Below are positions 56,823 through 64,000 of a stretch of 64,000 bases of DNA, piece by piece. This DNA comes from Erythrobacter sp. QSSC1-22B. GTDB lineage: Bacteria > Pseudomonadota > Alphaproteobacteria > Sphingomonadales > Sphingomonadaceae. Under the pieces are notes generated by a model. That model searched no databases and was not told the origin of the DNA. It worked only from the letters and a program-made list of their open reading frames with translations. The translations under genes were made by a program, and so were the position numbers. Numbering within the stretch: the stretch's first letter is position 1; each line of letters begins with the position of its first letter. The stretch lies in NCBI RefSeq assembly GCF_001678665.1, contig NZ_LZRP01000001.1, forward strand, positions 310,001 to 374,000, read 5' to 3'.

Positions 56823-57239
56823 GTGGCATTGGCAGTGGCCAATCTCACCTGCATCGCGATCAACGGGCGTGGACTGCTGATCGAAGGGCCTCCGGGGAGC
56901 GGTAAATCCACGCTGGCGCTCGAAATGATCGATCGCGGCGCGGTGCTGGTGGGGGACGATGGCGTCACTCTCGACCGTCGCGGCGAGCGCCTCTGGGCCG
57001 CCCCACCCCCGCATACTGCAGGCAAGCTCGAGATCCGCGGCGTCGGGATCGTCGACATGCCTTGCGACGAAGCGCCGGTCGCGCTGGTCCTGTCACTCAC
57101 AGAAATCGTCCCGCGGCTCCCCGAATGCGGCACCGTGGAATGGCTCGGATGCTCCATCCCGCGGCTGGCTTTCGTGGCGAGTTATCCTGCATCCGCCATT
57201 CGCGCCGAACACGCTCTGGCGCGCTTCGGGCTCGTTTGA
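56823..57239 (+). CDS. hprK: HPr kinase, short alphaproteobacterial form
   Basis: A 138-residue protein holding only the kinase domain of HprK/P: Walker A GPPGSGKST at 22-30, VLVGDDGV, and the signature KLEIRGVGIVDMP. The full Gram-positive enzyme has about 310 residues with an extra N-terminal domain. It phosphorylates a serine of HPr, encoded downstream. The start is a GTG (56823-56825). It belongs to the chvI-chvG-hprK-rapZ-EIIA-HPr run. Confidence 0.93.
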   Translation: MALAVANLTCIAINGRGLLIEGPPGSGKSTLALEMIDRGAVLVGDDGVTLDRRGERLWAAPPPHTAGKLEIRGVGIVDMPCDEAPVALVLSLTEIVPRLPECGTVEWLGCSIPRLAFVASYPASAIRAEHALARFGLV

Positions 57240-57299
57240 ACTGTGGCGAAACCGCGACAGGTTCATTTACATTCCCTGCAGGACTGACAGACTGGCTGC

Positions 57300-58241
57300 A
57301 TGACCACAGAATCGCAGCCAGCATCGCAGACAGTCCAAACGACTCACCTGCAGAAGATACTTGTCGTGACCGGTATCTCGGGGGCGGGCAAATCCACCGC
57401 CCTGCAGGTGTTGGAGGACCTCGGCTGGGAGGCGATCGACAATTTCCCCATCCGGCTGCTGCCCGACCTGCTCTCGAAGGACGAATGCCAGGTGATGCCG
57501 CTGGCGATCGGGATCGATTCGCGCACCCGCGGCTTCATTCCCGGCGAACTCGTCAGCCGCATCAAGGAACTCGCCGCACGCGTCGATCTCGAGGTGCATA
57601 CGCTCTATCTCGATTGCGCCAGCGGCGAGGTCGAGCGGCGCTACAACGAAACCCGCCGTCGCCACCCGATGGCGCGCGGGCGCCCCATCGGCGAAGGTAT
57701 CCGCGCCGAGCGCGAACTGCTCGATCCCGTGCGCCGCTGGGCCGAGATGGTCGTCGATACCACCAGCTTCACCAGCAACGATCTCCAGCAAGCGATCCGC
57801 GATCGCTTCGCCGACGACGCGCCGCAGGAGTTGACGATTTCGGTAAACAGCTTCGGTTTCGCGCGCGGCATGCCGCCGCTCGCCGATCTGGTGTTCGACA
57901 TGCGCTTCCTCGACAATCCGCACTGGGTCGATGCCCTGCGCCCGCAGACCGGGCTCGACCCGGGGGTGGGCGCGCATATCGAGCAGGACCCCGCCTTCGC
58001 CGCCAGCTTCGCGCGCATCCGCGATCTGGTGCTCGAACTCCTGCCGCATTACGAAGCGCAGGGCCGAGCCTATCTGACGATCGCTTTCGGTTGCACCGGG
58101 GGCCGTCATCGCTCGGTCTATACCGCTGAAAAGCTCGCGGCCGCCTTGCTGGGCGCAGGTCGCAGCCCCACCGTGCTGCATCGCAATCTCACCGCCCGCG
58201 CCACGGATGCCACCGAGGGACAGGCCGCCCTCGCCGGTTGA
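57300..58241 (+). CDS. rapZ: RNase adapter RapZ
   Basis: The 313-residue protein has the N-terminal Walker A VTGISGAGKSTALQVLEDLG and the C-terminal block IAFGCTGGRHRSVYTAEKLA typical of RapZ/YvcJ. In E. coli RapZ senses glucosamine-6-phosphate and guides RNase E to the small RNA GlmZ. In alphaproteobacteria its target is not known; no GlmZ-like RNA is seen here, though glmS is elsewhere in the window. It lies between hprK and the EIIA gene. Confidence 0.94.
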   Translation: MTTESQPASQTVQTTHLQKILVVTGISGAGKSTALQVLEDLGWEAIDNFPIRLLPDLLSKDECQVMPLAIGIDSRTRGFIPGELVSRIKELAARVDLEVHTLYLDCASGEVERRYNETRRRHPMARGRPIGEGIRAERELLDPVRRWAEMVVDTTSFTSNDLQQAIRDRFADDAPQELTISVNSFGFARGMPPLADLVFDMRFLDNPHWVDALRPQTGLDPGVGAHIEQDPAFAASFARIRDLVLELLPHYEAQGRAYLTIAFGCTGGRHRSVYTAEKLAAALLGAGRSPTVLHRNLTARATDATEGQAALAG

Positions 58242-58313
58242 CTCAGCAATGAGACAGGGTCAAGGGCGCACAGCTTCCGTCTTACGACACCGGACGACAC
58301 GGGACCCCCACGC

Positions 58314-58742
58314 ATGATCGGCTTGATCCTCGTCACCCACGGCAAGCTTGCCGAGCACTTCATCGATGCGATGGAGCACGTCGTTGGTAAACAGGATTGC
58401 ATCGCAACGATCTGCATCGGTCCCAACGACGACATGGAGCGCCGCCGGCAGGAAATCGCCGATGCGATCACCGAAGTCGATACCGGCAAGGGCGCAATCA
58501 TTCTGACCGATCTGTTCGGTGGCACCCCTTCAAACCTCGCCATTTCGCTGCTCGACGCCGGGCGGGTCGAGGTTATCGCTGGGATCAACCTGCCGATGCT
58601 GATCCGACTGGCCGGAGCGCGCAAAGCGATGGATGTGACCCAGGCGGTCGAGGCAGCGCAGGAAGCCGGGCGCAATTACATCACCGTGGCCAGCAAGTTC
58701 CTCGGCCATGACGAGGCCGCGCCGCGAAAGCAGGCCTCTTGA
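58314..58742 (+). CDS. PTS EIIA component, mannose family
   Basis: A 142-residue EIIA-Man domain with the phosphorylated histidine at position 9 in ILVTHGKLAEHF, and the blocks ILTDLFGGTPSNLA and EVIAGINLPMLIRL. In alphaproteobacteria this protein takes phosphate from HPr but has no sugar permease, so it acts in regulation. Its stop overlaps the HPr start (TTGA). Confidence 0.94.
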   Translation: MIGLILVTHGKLAEHFIDAMEHVVGKQDCIATICIGPNDDMERRRQEIADAITEVDTGKGAIILTDLFGGTPSNLAISLLDAGRVEVIAGINLPMLIRLAGARKAMDVTQAVEAAQEAGRNYITVASKFLGHDEAAPRKQAS

Positions 58743-59017
58743 GCGAACTGACCCGCGAATTGACGGTGGTGAACCAGCGCGGCCTGCATGCTCGGGCCAG
58801 CGCCAAATTCGTCAGCGCCGTGAGCGAACTGTCGGAAGCCACCAAGGTCACCGTGGCCAAGGACGGAACCGCCGCCGCGGGTGGATCGATCCTCGGGCTG
58901 ATGATGCTCGGCGCAGCCAAGGGCGATACCATCGTGCTGACCGTTTCCGGCGAGAACGCCGAGATTGTGATGGCGCAGCTCTCCGCGATGATCGAGGACG
59001 GGTTCGGCGAGACTTGA
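58739..59017 (+). CDS. ptsH: Phosphocarrier protein HPr
   Basis: A 92-residue HPr with the catalytic His17 in QRGLHARASAKFV and the regulatory serine S50 in GGSILGLMMLGA, the target of the HPr kinase encoded upstream. The start is a TTG (58739-58741) overlapping the EIIA stop. Enzyme I (ptsP or ptsI) is not in the window, so the phosphorelay is completed elsewhere. Confidence 0.94.
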   Translation: MSELTRELTVVNQRGLHARASAKFVSAVSELSEATKVTVAKDGTAAAGGSILGLMMLGAAKGDTIVLTVSGENAEIVMAQLSAMIEDGFGET

Positions 59018-59033
59018 CCGCCGCGCTGCTGCC

Positions 59034-59840
59034 ATGATCGAACGTCGCCGGATCACCGGTTTTTCCAATCCCACCGTCAAGGCGCTGCGCGCGCTGCGCG
59101 ACAAGAAGCATCGCAAGCGCGAGCGCCGCTTCCTCGCCGAGGGACTGCGGCTCCTGACCGATGCGCGTGACTGCGGCCATGTACCCGAAATTCTGGTGCT
59201 GTCCGACGCTCGCGACCCGCACCCGCTGCTCGCCGCGCTGGAGGCCGAAGTTGCCGCCGCCGGGGGCGAGATCATCGAGACGACACCCGATATCCTGTCG
59301 AAGATCACCGGCAAGGATAACCCGCAGTCGGTGGCGGGCGTGTTCACCGAATTCGACACCGCGCTGGCCGCGATCGATCGCACACAAGCGCCGATCTGGC
59401 TGGTTGCACAGGCGCTACGAGACCCGGGCAATCTGGGCACCATGTTGCGCACCGGCGATGCGATCGGCGCGGGCGGGCTGATCCTGATCGATGATTGCGC
59501 CGATCCCTTCAGCGTCGAGGCGGTCCGCGCCAGCATGGGGGCGGTGTTCACGCAAGCGATCGCCCAGGCAAAGTGGGACGAATTCCTTCCCTGGCTCCGC
59601 GGTGGCCAGGGCCAGTTGGTGGCTGCCAGCCTGCGTGATGCACAGCGCTATCGCGGTGCGCCCTATACCGCACCGTGCTTCATTATGGTCGGGAATGAAT
59701 CGCGTGGCCTGCCCGAGGATTACGAACTGGCCTGCGACCTCAGGGTCACCATGCCGATGCGTGGCCGCGCCGACAGCCTCAATGCTGCAGTGGCTGCAGC
59801 GGTGCTGGGCTATGAAATATTGGCGTATCTCGACAAGTGA
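59034..59840 (+). CDS. TrmH/SpoU family RNA 2'-O-methyltransferase
   Basis: A 268-residue SPOUT methyltransferase with an N-terminal substrate-binding part (KHRKRERRFLAEGLRLL) and the three SpoU motifs: LRDPGNLGTMLRTGDAIGA, IMVGNESRGLPEDY and MRGRADSLNAAVAAAVL. It methylates a ribose in rRNA or tRNA; the site cannot be assigned. It follows HPr by 16 bases and may be the last gene of that transcript. Confidence 0.92.
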   Translation: MIERRRITGFSNPTVKALRALRDKKHRKRERRFLAEGLRLLTDARDCGHVPEILVLSDARDPHPLLAALEAEVAAAGGEIIETTPDILSKITGKDNPQSVAGVFTEFDTALAAIDRTQAPIWLVAQALRDPGNLGTMLRTGDAIGAGGLILIDDCADPFSVEAVRASMGAVFTQAIAQAKWDEFLPWLRGGQGQLVAASLRDAQRYRGAPYTAPCFIMVGNESRGLPEDYELACDLRVTMPMRGRADSLNAAVAAAVLGYEILAYLDK

Positions 59841-59940
59841 AAGCGTTGCGCTTGTTGTACACTCGCTGAGGAAAATCGCTCGGGAGCACACGGCTTGCTT
59901 GGCAGAGCAACTTAATTTCTATTAGGTCCGAGGTCGCACG

Positions 59941-60471
59941 ATGGAAAAAAATCACACCGAAGGCCGCGCAGAGCCGCGAACCAACCTGTTCGTCGCGGCG
60001 ACGATTGCAACCGACGCAATGACGGGCCCTGTCCGCCTGCGCAATATCTCGCCCTGCGGCGCCAAGGTGGAGGCGGCCGAACTGCCCGATGTCGGCGCCC
60101 GCGTGCGCCTGCGGCGCGGCTCGCTATCCGTAACGGGCGTGGTTGGCTGGCGTAATGGCAAGGCAATGGGGCTGCGCTTCGACCGCCCCACCGATGTCGC
60201 GCTGTGGCTGCCGTCGGGCCAGAGCAGCCAGCAGCAGGTGGATACGGTCGTAAAAGCGCTCAAACAGGGCGAATACCATGCCCCTTCTCCTGGTCCGGCA
60301 CCCGCGCGCAATTCCGAATCCTACGAACTCCTAAGCATTGCGGACCTGCTTGAAGGCCTCGGAGATGCCCTGAGCGAGGATGCCGGGGTGGTGGAGAAAT
60401 ATTTCGCCAAGCTTCAGGTGCTCGACATCGCGACTCAGAAGCTGCGGCAGATCGGTTCGCGCAAGTCGTAG
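59941..60471 (+). CDS. PilZ domain protein
   Basis: A 176-residue protein with a PilZ domain (about 8-90): the arginine pair in RAEPRTN and NISPCG match the cyclic-di-GMP binding motifs RxxxR and (D/N)xSxxG. A Pro/Ser-rich linker leads to a helical C-terminal part (about 120-176) without a known domain. It probably reads out cyclic-di-GMP, made or degraded by enzymes such as the one at 8-10 kb. It converges on rmuC with 11 bases between. Confidence 0.87.
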   Translation: MEKNHTEGRAEPRTNLFVAATIATDAMTGPVRLRNISPCGAKVEAAELPDVGARVRLRRGSLSVTGVVGWRNGKAMGLRFDRPTDVALWLPSGQSSQQQVDTVVKALKQGEYHAPSPGPAPARNSESYELLSIADLLEGLGDALSEDAGVVEKYFAKLQVLDIATQKLRQIGSRKS

Positions 60472-60482
60472 GCTGACCGCGA

Positions 60483-61922
60483 CTAGTCTTCGTCCGACTG
60501 ACCGCTCTCGATCTGCGCCGCGTCCTCATTGTTGTAGCGCGGTGTCGCCTCGACGATCGGGACTTCCTCGATCTCGCGCTTGCCGATCTCGATACCCTTG
60601 TCCGACAGCCGCCGACCCGCCGACAGGACATTGCGCTCGAAACTGCCGACGAACTTGTTGTAATTGTTGACTGCGGTTTCGAGACCGCCGCCGACGCGCT
60701 TCATATGCTCGGCAGCCACCGCGAGCCGGTCGTAGAGTTCCGCGCCCGCCTTGCCGATCTCCACCGCTTCGCGCGCGATCGTGTCCTGCCGCCAGACCTG
60801 CGCCACGGTGCGCGCGATCGCGACCAGATTGGTCGGGGTCGCCAGCAGCACCTTGTTACGGAAAGCGTAGTCCCACAATTCGGGATCGTGTTCGAGCGCC
60901 GCGGCAACGAAATGCTCGCCGGGGACGAACATCACGACATAGTCGGGCGCCTCGTCGAACTGGCTTTGATAGCTCTTGGTGCCCAGCGTCTGGACATGGT
61001 TGCGCATCGATTTGGCGTGCAAATCGAGGTGGCGGATCCGCTCCTCGTCGCTGTCCGCCTCGAATGCCGCCTGATAGGCGTTGAGCGAGACCTTGGCGTC
61101 GATCACCAGCTTCTTCTGGCCGGGCACATGGATGATCGCATCGGGCCGCAGCCGACCCTCGTCGGTGTCGACCGAGTGTTCGAGCGTGAAATCGGTGTGT
61201 TCGGACAGCCCGCATTGCTCGAGCACGTTCTGCAAGGCCCGCTCGCCCCAGCGGCCGCGCGCCTTGGGGGCGTTGGTGAGCGAATTGCCCAGCCGTTGCG
61301 CCTCGCGCCGGACCTCTTCCTGCCCAAGCCGCATCTGCTCGATCTGCGTGGCGAGAGAGGAAAACGCATTCGTCCGCTTTTCTTCCAGAGCAGCGACCTG
61401 GTCTTCATACTTTTTCAGCCGGTCGCCCACCGGTTGCAGCAATTCGCGGATCTTGGCTTCGGAAGTTCGCTCCGAATGCCCGAAGCGTTCGGTCGCCCGT
61501 TCGAGAAAGGACTCCTGCGCCTTGGACAGCACCGCCGAACCGGTGTTCTGGAATTCCTTGAGCATTTCCTCGCGCGCCTCGACCAGCAGGCGCTTCTGCT
61601 CGTCGAAATTGGCGGTCTTTTCCTTGAGCGTCGCCAGCTCCGAGGCAAGCGCGGAATTGGTGCGGCGTACCTCCTCCATCGCAGTCTCGTGCCCCGAGCG
61701 CGTTTCGCGCAGCTCGACGGTCAGCTCGTCCGCGCGCGCCGCCCTGACCGTGGCGTTCTCCAGTTCGACGATCGCCTTGCGGAATTTCTCGTCCAGCTCG
61801 CGCGCCTCGGCGTCGCGTTCGCCGTGACGGGTCTTCCACTCGGCGGCAGGGCGCGAACCGAAAAACCAGCCGAGACCGGCGCCGATGATCAGCGCTGCAA
61901 GCGCGACGACAATTGCGAGCAT
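60483..61922 (-). CDS. rmuC: DNA recombination protein RmuC
   Basis: The 479-residue protein has an N-terminal membrane anchor (about 3-20, ALAALIIGAGLGWFFG), a long coiled coil (about 30-200, rich in Glu/Lys heptads) and the RmuC nuclease-like domain: RGRWGERALQNVLEQCGL, RPDAIIHVPGQKKLVIDAKVSL, DYVVMFVPGE. RmuC limits inversions at short inverted repeats. The ATG at 61922 is chosen because the anchor follows; a GTG two codons upstream is possible. Confidence 0.94.
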   Translation of the reverse strand: MLAIVVALAALIIGAGLGWFFGSRPAAEWKTRHGERDAEARELDEKFRKAIVELENATVRAARADELTVELRETRSGHETAMEEVRRTNSALASELATLKEKTANFDEQKRLLVEAREEMLKEFQNTGSAVLSKAQESFLERATERFGHSERTSEAKIRELLQPVGDRLKKYEDQVAALEEKRTNAFSSLATQIEQMRLGQEEVRREAQRLGNSLTNAPKARGRWGERALQNVLEQCGLSEHTDFTLEHSVDTDEGRLRPDAIIHVPGQKKLVIDAKVSLNAYQAAFEADSDEERIRHLDLHAKSMRNHVQTLGTKSYQSQFDEAPDYVVMFVPGEHFVAAALEHDPELWDYAFRNKVLLATPTNLVAIARTVAQVWRQDTIAREAVEIGKAGAELYDRLAVAAEHMKRVGGGLETAVNNYNKFVGSFERNVLSAGRRLSDKGIEIGKREIEEVPIVEATPRYNNEDAAQIESGQSDED

Positions 61923-62022
61923 TTCCACGCTCGGAACATAGATGGAACGGTGGCGCAGGCCAAGCGCGCTTCGGAACAATCCCCAGCTCCACCCGCTCCA
62001 TTGAGCGAAAGGAGAATTTCTC

Positions 62023-62427
62023 ATGTCGATCAAGGAAATGATCAAGGACCACCCGCAGGTCGGTGGCGACTACAACGAGCAACTGGGCGAGGCGGTCAAG
62101 CACACGATGTATGGTGCAGCGATCATGAACAGCTGTGCCGATGCCTGTCTTGCCGAACCAAACGCGGGGGAGCGTGCGCAATGCATTCGTCGCTGCCTCG
62201 ACGCTTCGGATGCCTGCACCGCGTTCTACCGCATGGCCAGCCGTCGCACCGGGGGCAATGTCGCGGCGATCAAGGCGATGGGCGAGGCGGTACTGGTGGC
62301 AGTCGAAGGCTGCCATGCAGAATGCTCGATGCACGAGGATGCACATTGCAAGCGCTGTGCAACGATGTGCGAAGAAGTGCGCGACGATGTACGCAAGGCG
62401 CTCGATGCGATGATCGACGCCAAATGA
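62023..62427 (+). CDS. Cys-rich four-helix-bundle copper-binding-type protein (DUF326)
   Basis: A 134-residue protein with ten cysteines in helical spacing (CADAC, CIRRC, SDAC, CHAEC, CKRCATMC) and several His/Met, the pattern of DUF326/Csp-like four-helix bundles that store copper(I). No signal peptide is present, so it is cytosolic, like Csp3 or the copper-binding ferredoxin-like proteins. GAAAGGAG precedes the ATG. Metal specificity is an inference. Confidence 0.85.
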   Translation: MSIKEMIKDHPQVGGDYNEQLGEAVKHTMYGAAIMNSCADACLAEPNAGERAQCIRRCLDASDACTAFYRMASRRTGGNVAAIKAMGEAVLVAVEGCHAECSMHEDAHCKRCATMCEEVRDDVRKALDAMIDAK

Positions 62428-62448
62428 ACCGGGCGCCGCAGGGTCGAT

Positions 62449-62649
62449 CTAGCTATCGGCCCTGCGCTTCGTCACGAGATTGTACAGAAGCCAGAACCCC
62501 AGCGTAAAGGCGCTGAAATAGATGGCAAAGCGGATCGCGAGCTGATCGAAGCTGTCGCCGTCGTCGAAATATCGCCAAGTGCACATAACCACCGCAAACA
62601 GCAGCCCTGAAATAGCTGCTCGCTGCAGGCTTACGGGCTTGTCGCTCAA
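62449..62649 (-). CDS. Small two-segment membrane protein coupled to def
   Basis: A 66-residue protein with two hydrophobic segments (about 11-24 and 38-58) and a basic tail (VTKRRADS). I do not recognise a family. The likely start is a TTG (62647-62649) overlapping the def stop (TTGA); the reading frame continues upstream inside def but without sense there. Coupling to def suggests it is real. Confidence 0.65.
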   Translation of the reverse strand: MSDKPVSLQRAAISGLLFAVVMCTWRYFDDGDSFDQLAIRFAIYFSAFTLGFWLLYNLVTKRRADS

Positions 62650-63212
62650 GCGGCCTCGCGCAGCTTGCGCAGTTTCTTGAGCGCCATGTTGCGCTTGAGC
62701 CGGCTGAGGTGGTCGATGAACAGGATCCCCTCGAGATGATCCATCTCGTGCTGAAGGCAGGTCGCCATCAGCCCGTCGAGGCTTTCCTCGTGCCACTGGC
62801 CCTCGAGGTCCTGATAGCGCACGCGGCAATGCATCGGGCGATCGACATCGGCGTAGATTTCCGGAACCGAGAGGCAACCTTCCTGGTAGCTCTCGAGCTC
62901 GTCGGCCGGGTCGAGGATTTCCGGGTTCACGAAGATCCGGGGTTCCATGCGGGTGGGCTGATGGGTGTGCTGGTGGCCGCCGTGGTTGCAGGCCTCGGGC
63001 TCGGCATCCTCGTCGTCGGGCTGGAGATCGATCACCAGCAGGCGCTTGGGCACCCCGACCTGGATCGCGGCCAGCCCGATCCCGGGCGCATCATACATCG
63101 TCTCGAACATGTCGGCGACGAGCTCTTTGAGCCCCTCGTCGAATTCGGTGACGGGTTCGGACACGAGTTTGAGCCGGGGATCGGGCACTTCGAGGATTTC
63201 ACGGATAGCCAT
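62646..63212 (-). CDS. def: Peptide deformylase with His-rich insertion
   Basis: Def removes the formyl group from new proteins. The 188-residue enzyme has the three motifs GIGLAAIQVG (44-53), EGCLSVP (111-117) and QHEMDHLEG (154-162), giving the Cys-His-His metal site. Compared with E. coli Def it carries about 20 extra residues at about 66-90 with four histidines and a cysteine (EACNHGGHQHTHQ). The start MAIREILEVPDPRL at 63212 is conserved although no Shine-Dalgarno is evident. fmt is encoded divergently beyond recR. Confidence 0.95.
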   Translation of the reverse strand: MAIREILEVPDPRLKLVSEPVTEFDEGLKELVADMFETMYDAPGIGLAAIQVGVPKRLLVIDLQPDDEDAEPEACNHGGHQHTHQPTRMEPRIFVNPEILDPADELESYQEGCLSVPEIYADVDRPMHCRVRYQDLEGQWHEESLDGLMATCLQHEMDHLEGILFIDHLSRLKRNMALKKLRKLREAA

Positions 63213-63262
63213 AGGAGGCGATTTAGGATGCGATGGCCGTCTTCGCAAGTATCGCCAGCCGG

Positions 63263-63859
63263 TTAACCCACCGGCCGCCGCGCACGCAGCGCCTGTGCCA
63301 GCGTTCCTTCGTCGAGATAGTCGAGCTCGCCGCCCACCGGCAGGCCATGCGCCAGCTGGGTAATGCGGATCGAGAAGCTCTCCAGCCGTTCGGCGAGATA
63401 ATGCGCGGTGGTCTGGCCCTCGAGCGTGGCGTTCATCGCCAGCACCACCTCGTCCACCCCGCCCCGCTCGACCCGCGCCAGCAGGCCCGCAACATCGAGA
63501 TCCTCGGGTCGCACCCCGTCGAGCGCGGACAGCCGCCCGCCGAGCACGTGATAGGTCCCGGTGAACAGCTTAGCGCGGTCGAGCGCCCACAGGTCCGCGA
63601 CATCCTCGACCACGCAGATCGCCTTGGGATCGCGGCGCGGGTCGGCGCAGATGCCGCAGGGGTTGCTGGTGTCGACATTGCCGCAGATCTCGCATTCGAC
63701 CAGCGTCTCGCCGACCTGCGCCAGCGCCTCGATCAGTGCGGGCAGCGCGCTCTCGCGGCGTTTGACCAGCCACAGCACCACCCGGCGCGCGCTGCGCGGG
63801 CCAAGGCCGGGCAGCCGGGACAGCGCCGAAGCGAGGGTTTCGATCTCTTGCGATGCCAT
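63263..63859 (-). CDS. recR: Recombination mediator RecR
   Basis: RecR works with RecO and RecF to load RecA at gaps. The 198-residue protein has the helix-hairpin-helix part [15 protein letters not shown], the four-cysteine zinc finger ([16 protein letters not shown]), and a Toprim domain ([32 protein letters not shown]). Length is normal. It lies 50 bases upstream of def on the same strand and is divergent from fmt. Confidence 0.96.
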   Translation of the reverse strand: MASQEIETLASALSRLPGLGPRSARRVVLWLVKRRESALPALIEALAQVGETLVECEICGNVDTSNPCGICADPRRDPKAICVVEDVADLWALDRAKLFTGTYHVLGGRLSALDGVRPEDLDVAGLLARVERGGVDEVVLAMNATLEGQTTAHYLAERLESFSIRITQLAHGLPVGGELDYLDEGTLAQALRARRPVG

Positions 63860-63951
63860 GGGGCGACAGATAGGGGCGCAAGCACAGAATTGAAAACCGA
63901 AACTCCTCCTTCGACCCGTGCTCGAAGATCAGCCCCCGCGGAAAGACCATC

Positions 63952-64000
63952 ATGCGCATCATCTTCATGGGAACGCCCGACTTCGCCGTACCGACGCTGC
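63952..64000 (+). CDS. fmt: Methionyl-tRNA formyltransferase, first codons only
   Basis: Only 16 codons are inside the window: MRIIFMGTPDFAVPTL, the near-invariant start of Fmt. Fmt formylates initiator methionyl-tRNA; its partner Def is encoded 0.7 kb away on the other strand. The 92-base gap to recR should hold the divergent promoters. Confidence 0.9.
   Translation, partial: MRIIFMGTPDFAVPTL

Overview
The window looks like chromosomal DNA of an alphaproteobacterium of the order Sphingomonadales, most likely the Erythrobacteraceae. This is an inference from gene content, not from a database search. The base composition is GC-rich throughout. The markers are a single-domain HPr kinase next to ChvG/ChvI and pckA, a CcrM-type GANTC methylase, a 41-residue aa3-type cytochrome oxidase subunit IV, PurS, split PntA subunits and RmuC. 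Genes are tightly packed on both strands, many with 4-base stop/start overlaps. No gene-free stretch exceeds 300 bases. I see no rRNA, CRISPR array, insertion sequence or prophage.

Layout. 0-3 kb: start of a TonB-dependent receptor (runs off the left edge), then infA, maf, a short RNase E/G homologue and yacG. 3-8 kb: tRNA-Phe, purC, a large periplasmic M16 peptidase, purS and purQ. 8-16.7 kb: a PAS-GGDEF-EAL protein, glmS, a DMT exporter, cpaF, small membrane proteins and purU. 16.7-22.1 kb: a methyltransferase, an acyl-CoA ligase, an ABA4-like membrane protein, a Rossmann protein, a dGTPase-like hydrolase and an Asp/Glu racemase homologue. 22.2-29 kb: an overlapping trio (hydrolase, diheme cytochrome c, parallel beta-helix protein), then the transhydrogenase genes pntB, pntAB and pntAA, and oxidase subunit IV. 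29-36.7 kb: a response regulator of the sigma-54 activator type, two SDR enzymes, folP, ccrM, rnhB and a PQQ sugar dehydrogenase-like lipoprotein. 36.7-42 kb: GNAT, DUF1285, CoA pyrophosphatase, CCA transferase and parC. 42-50.6 kb: PfpI/DJ-1, a solitary HsdR-N-type nuclease, a lipoprotein amidase, a ferredoxin with two cysteine desulfurases, a hydrolase and tonB. 50.6-64 kb: a DUF885 peptidase, pckA divergent from chvI-chvG-hprK-rapZ-EIIA-HPr, then trmH, a PilZ protein, rmuC, a Cys-rich copper-binding-type protein, def, recR and the start of fmt.

How the genes work together. The 52.6-59 kb block is a carbon and envelope control module: PEP carboxykinase, the ChvG/ChvI two-component system, HPr with its kinase, an EIIA of the mannose type, and RapZ. 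Purine and one-carbon metabolism is spread over purC, purSQ, purU, folP and fmt. Signals that deserve the closest look are the cluster of GANTC sites plus a CtrA-like box upstream of ccrM, the hydrolase/diheme/beta-helix operon, the solitary PD-(D/E)XK nuclease, the racemase homologue lacking its first catalytic residue, the activator with a changed GAFTGA loop, and the head-to-head start codons of rnhB and the sugar dehydrogenase.
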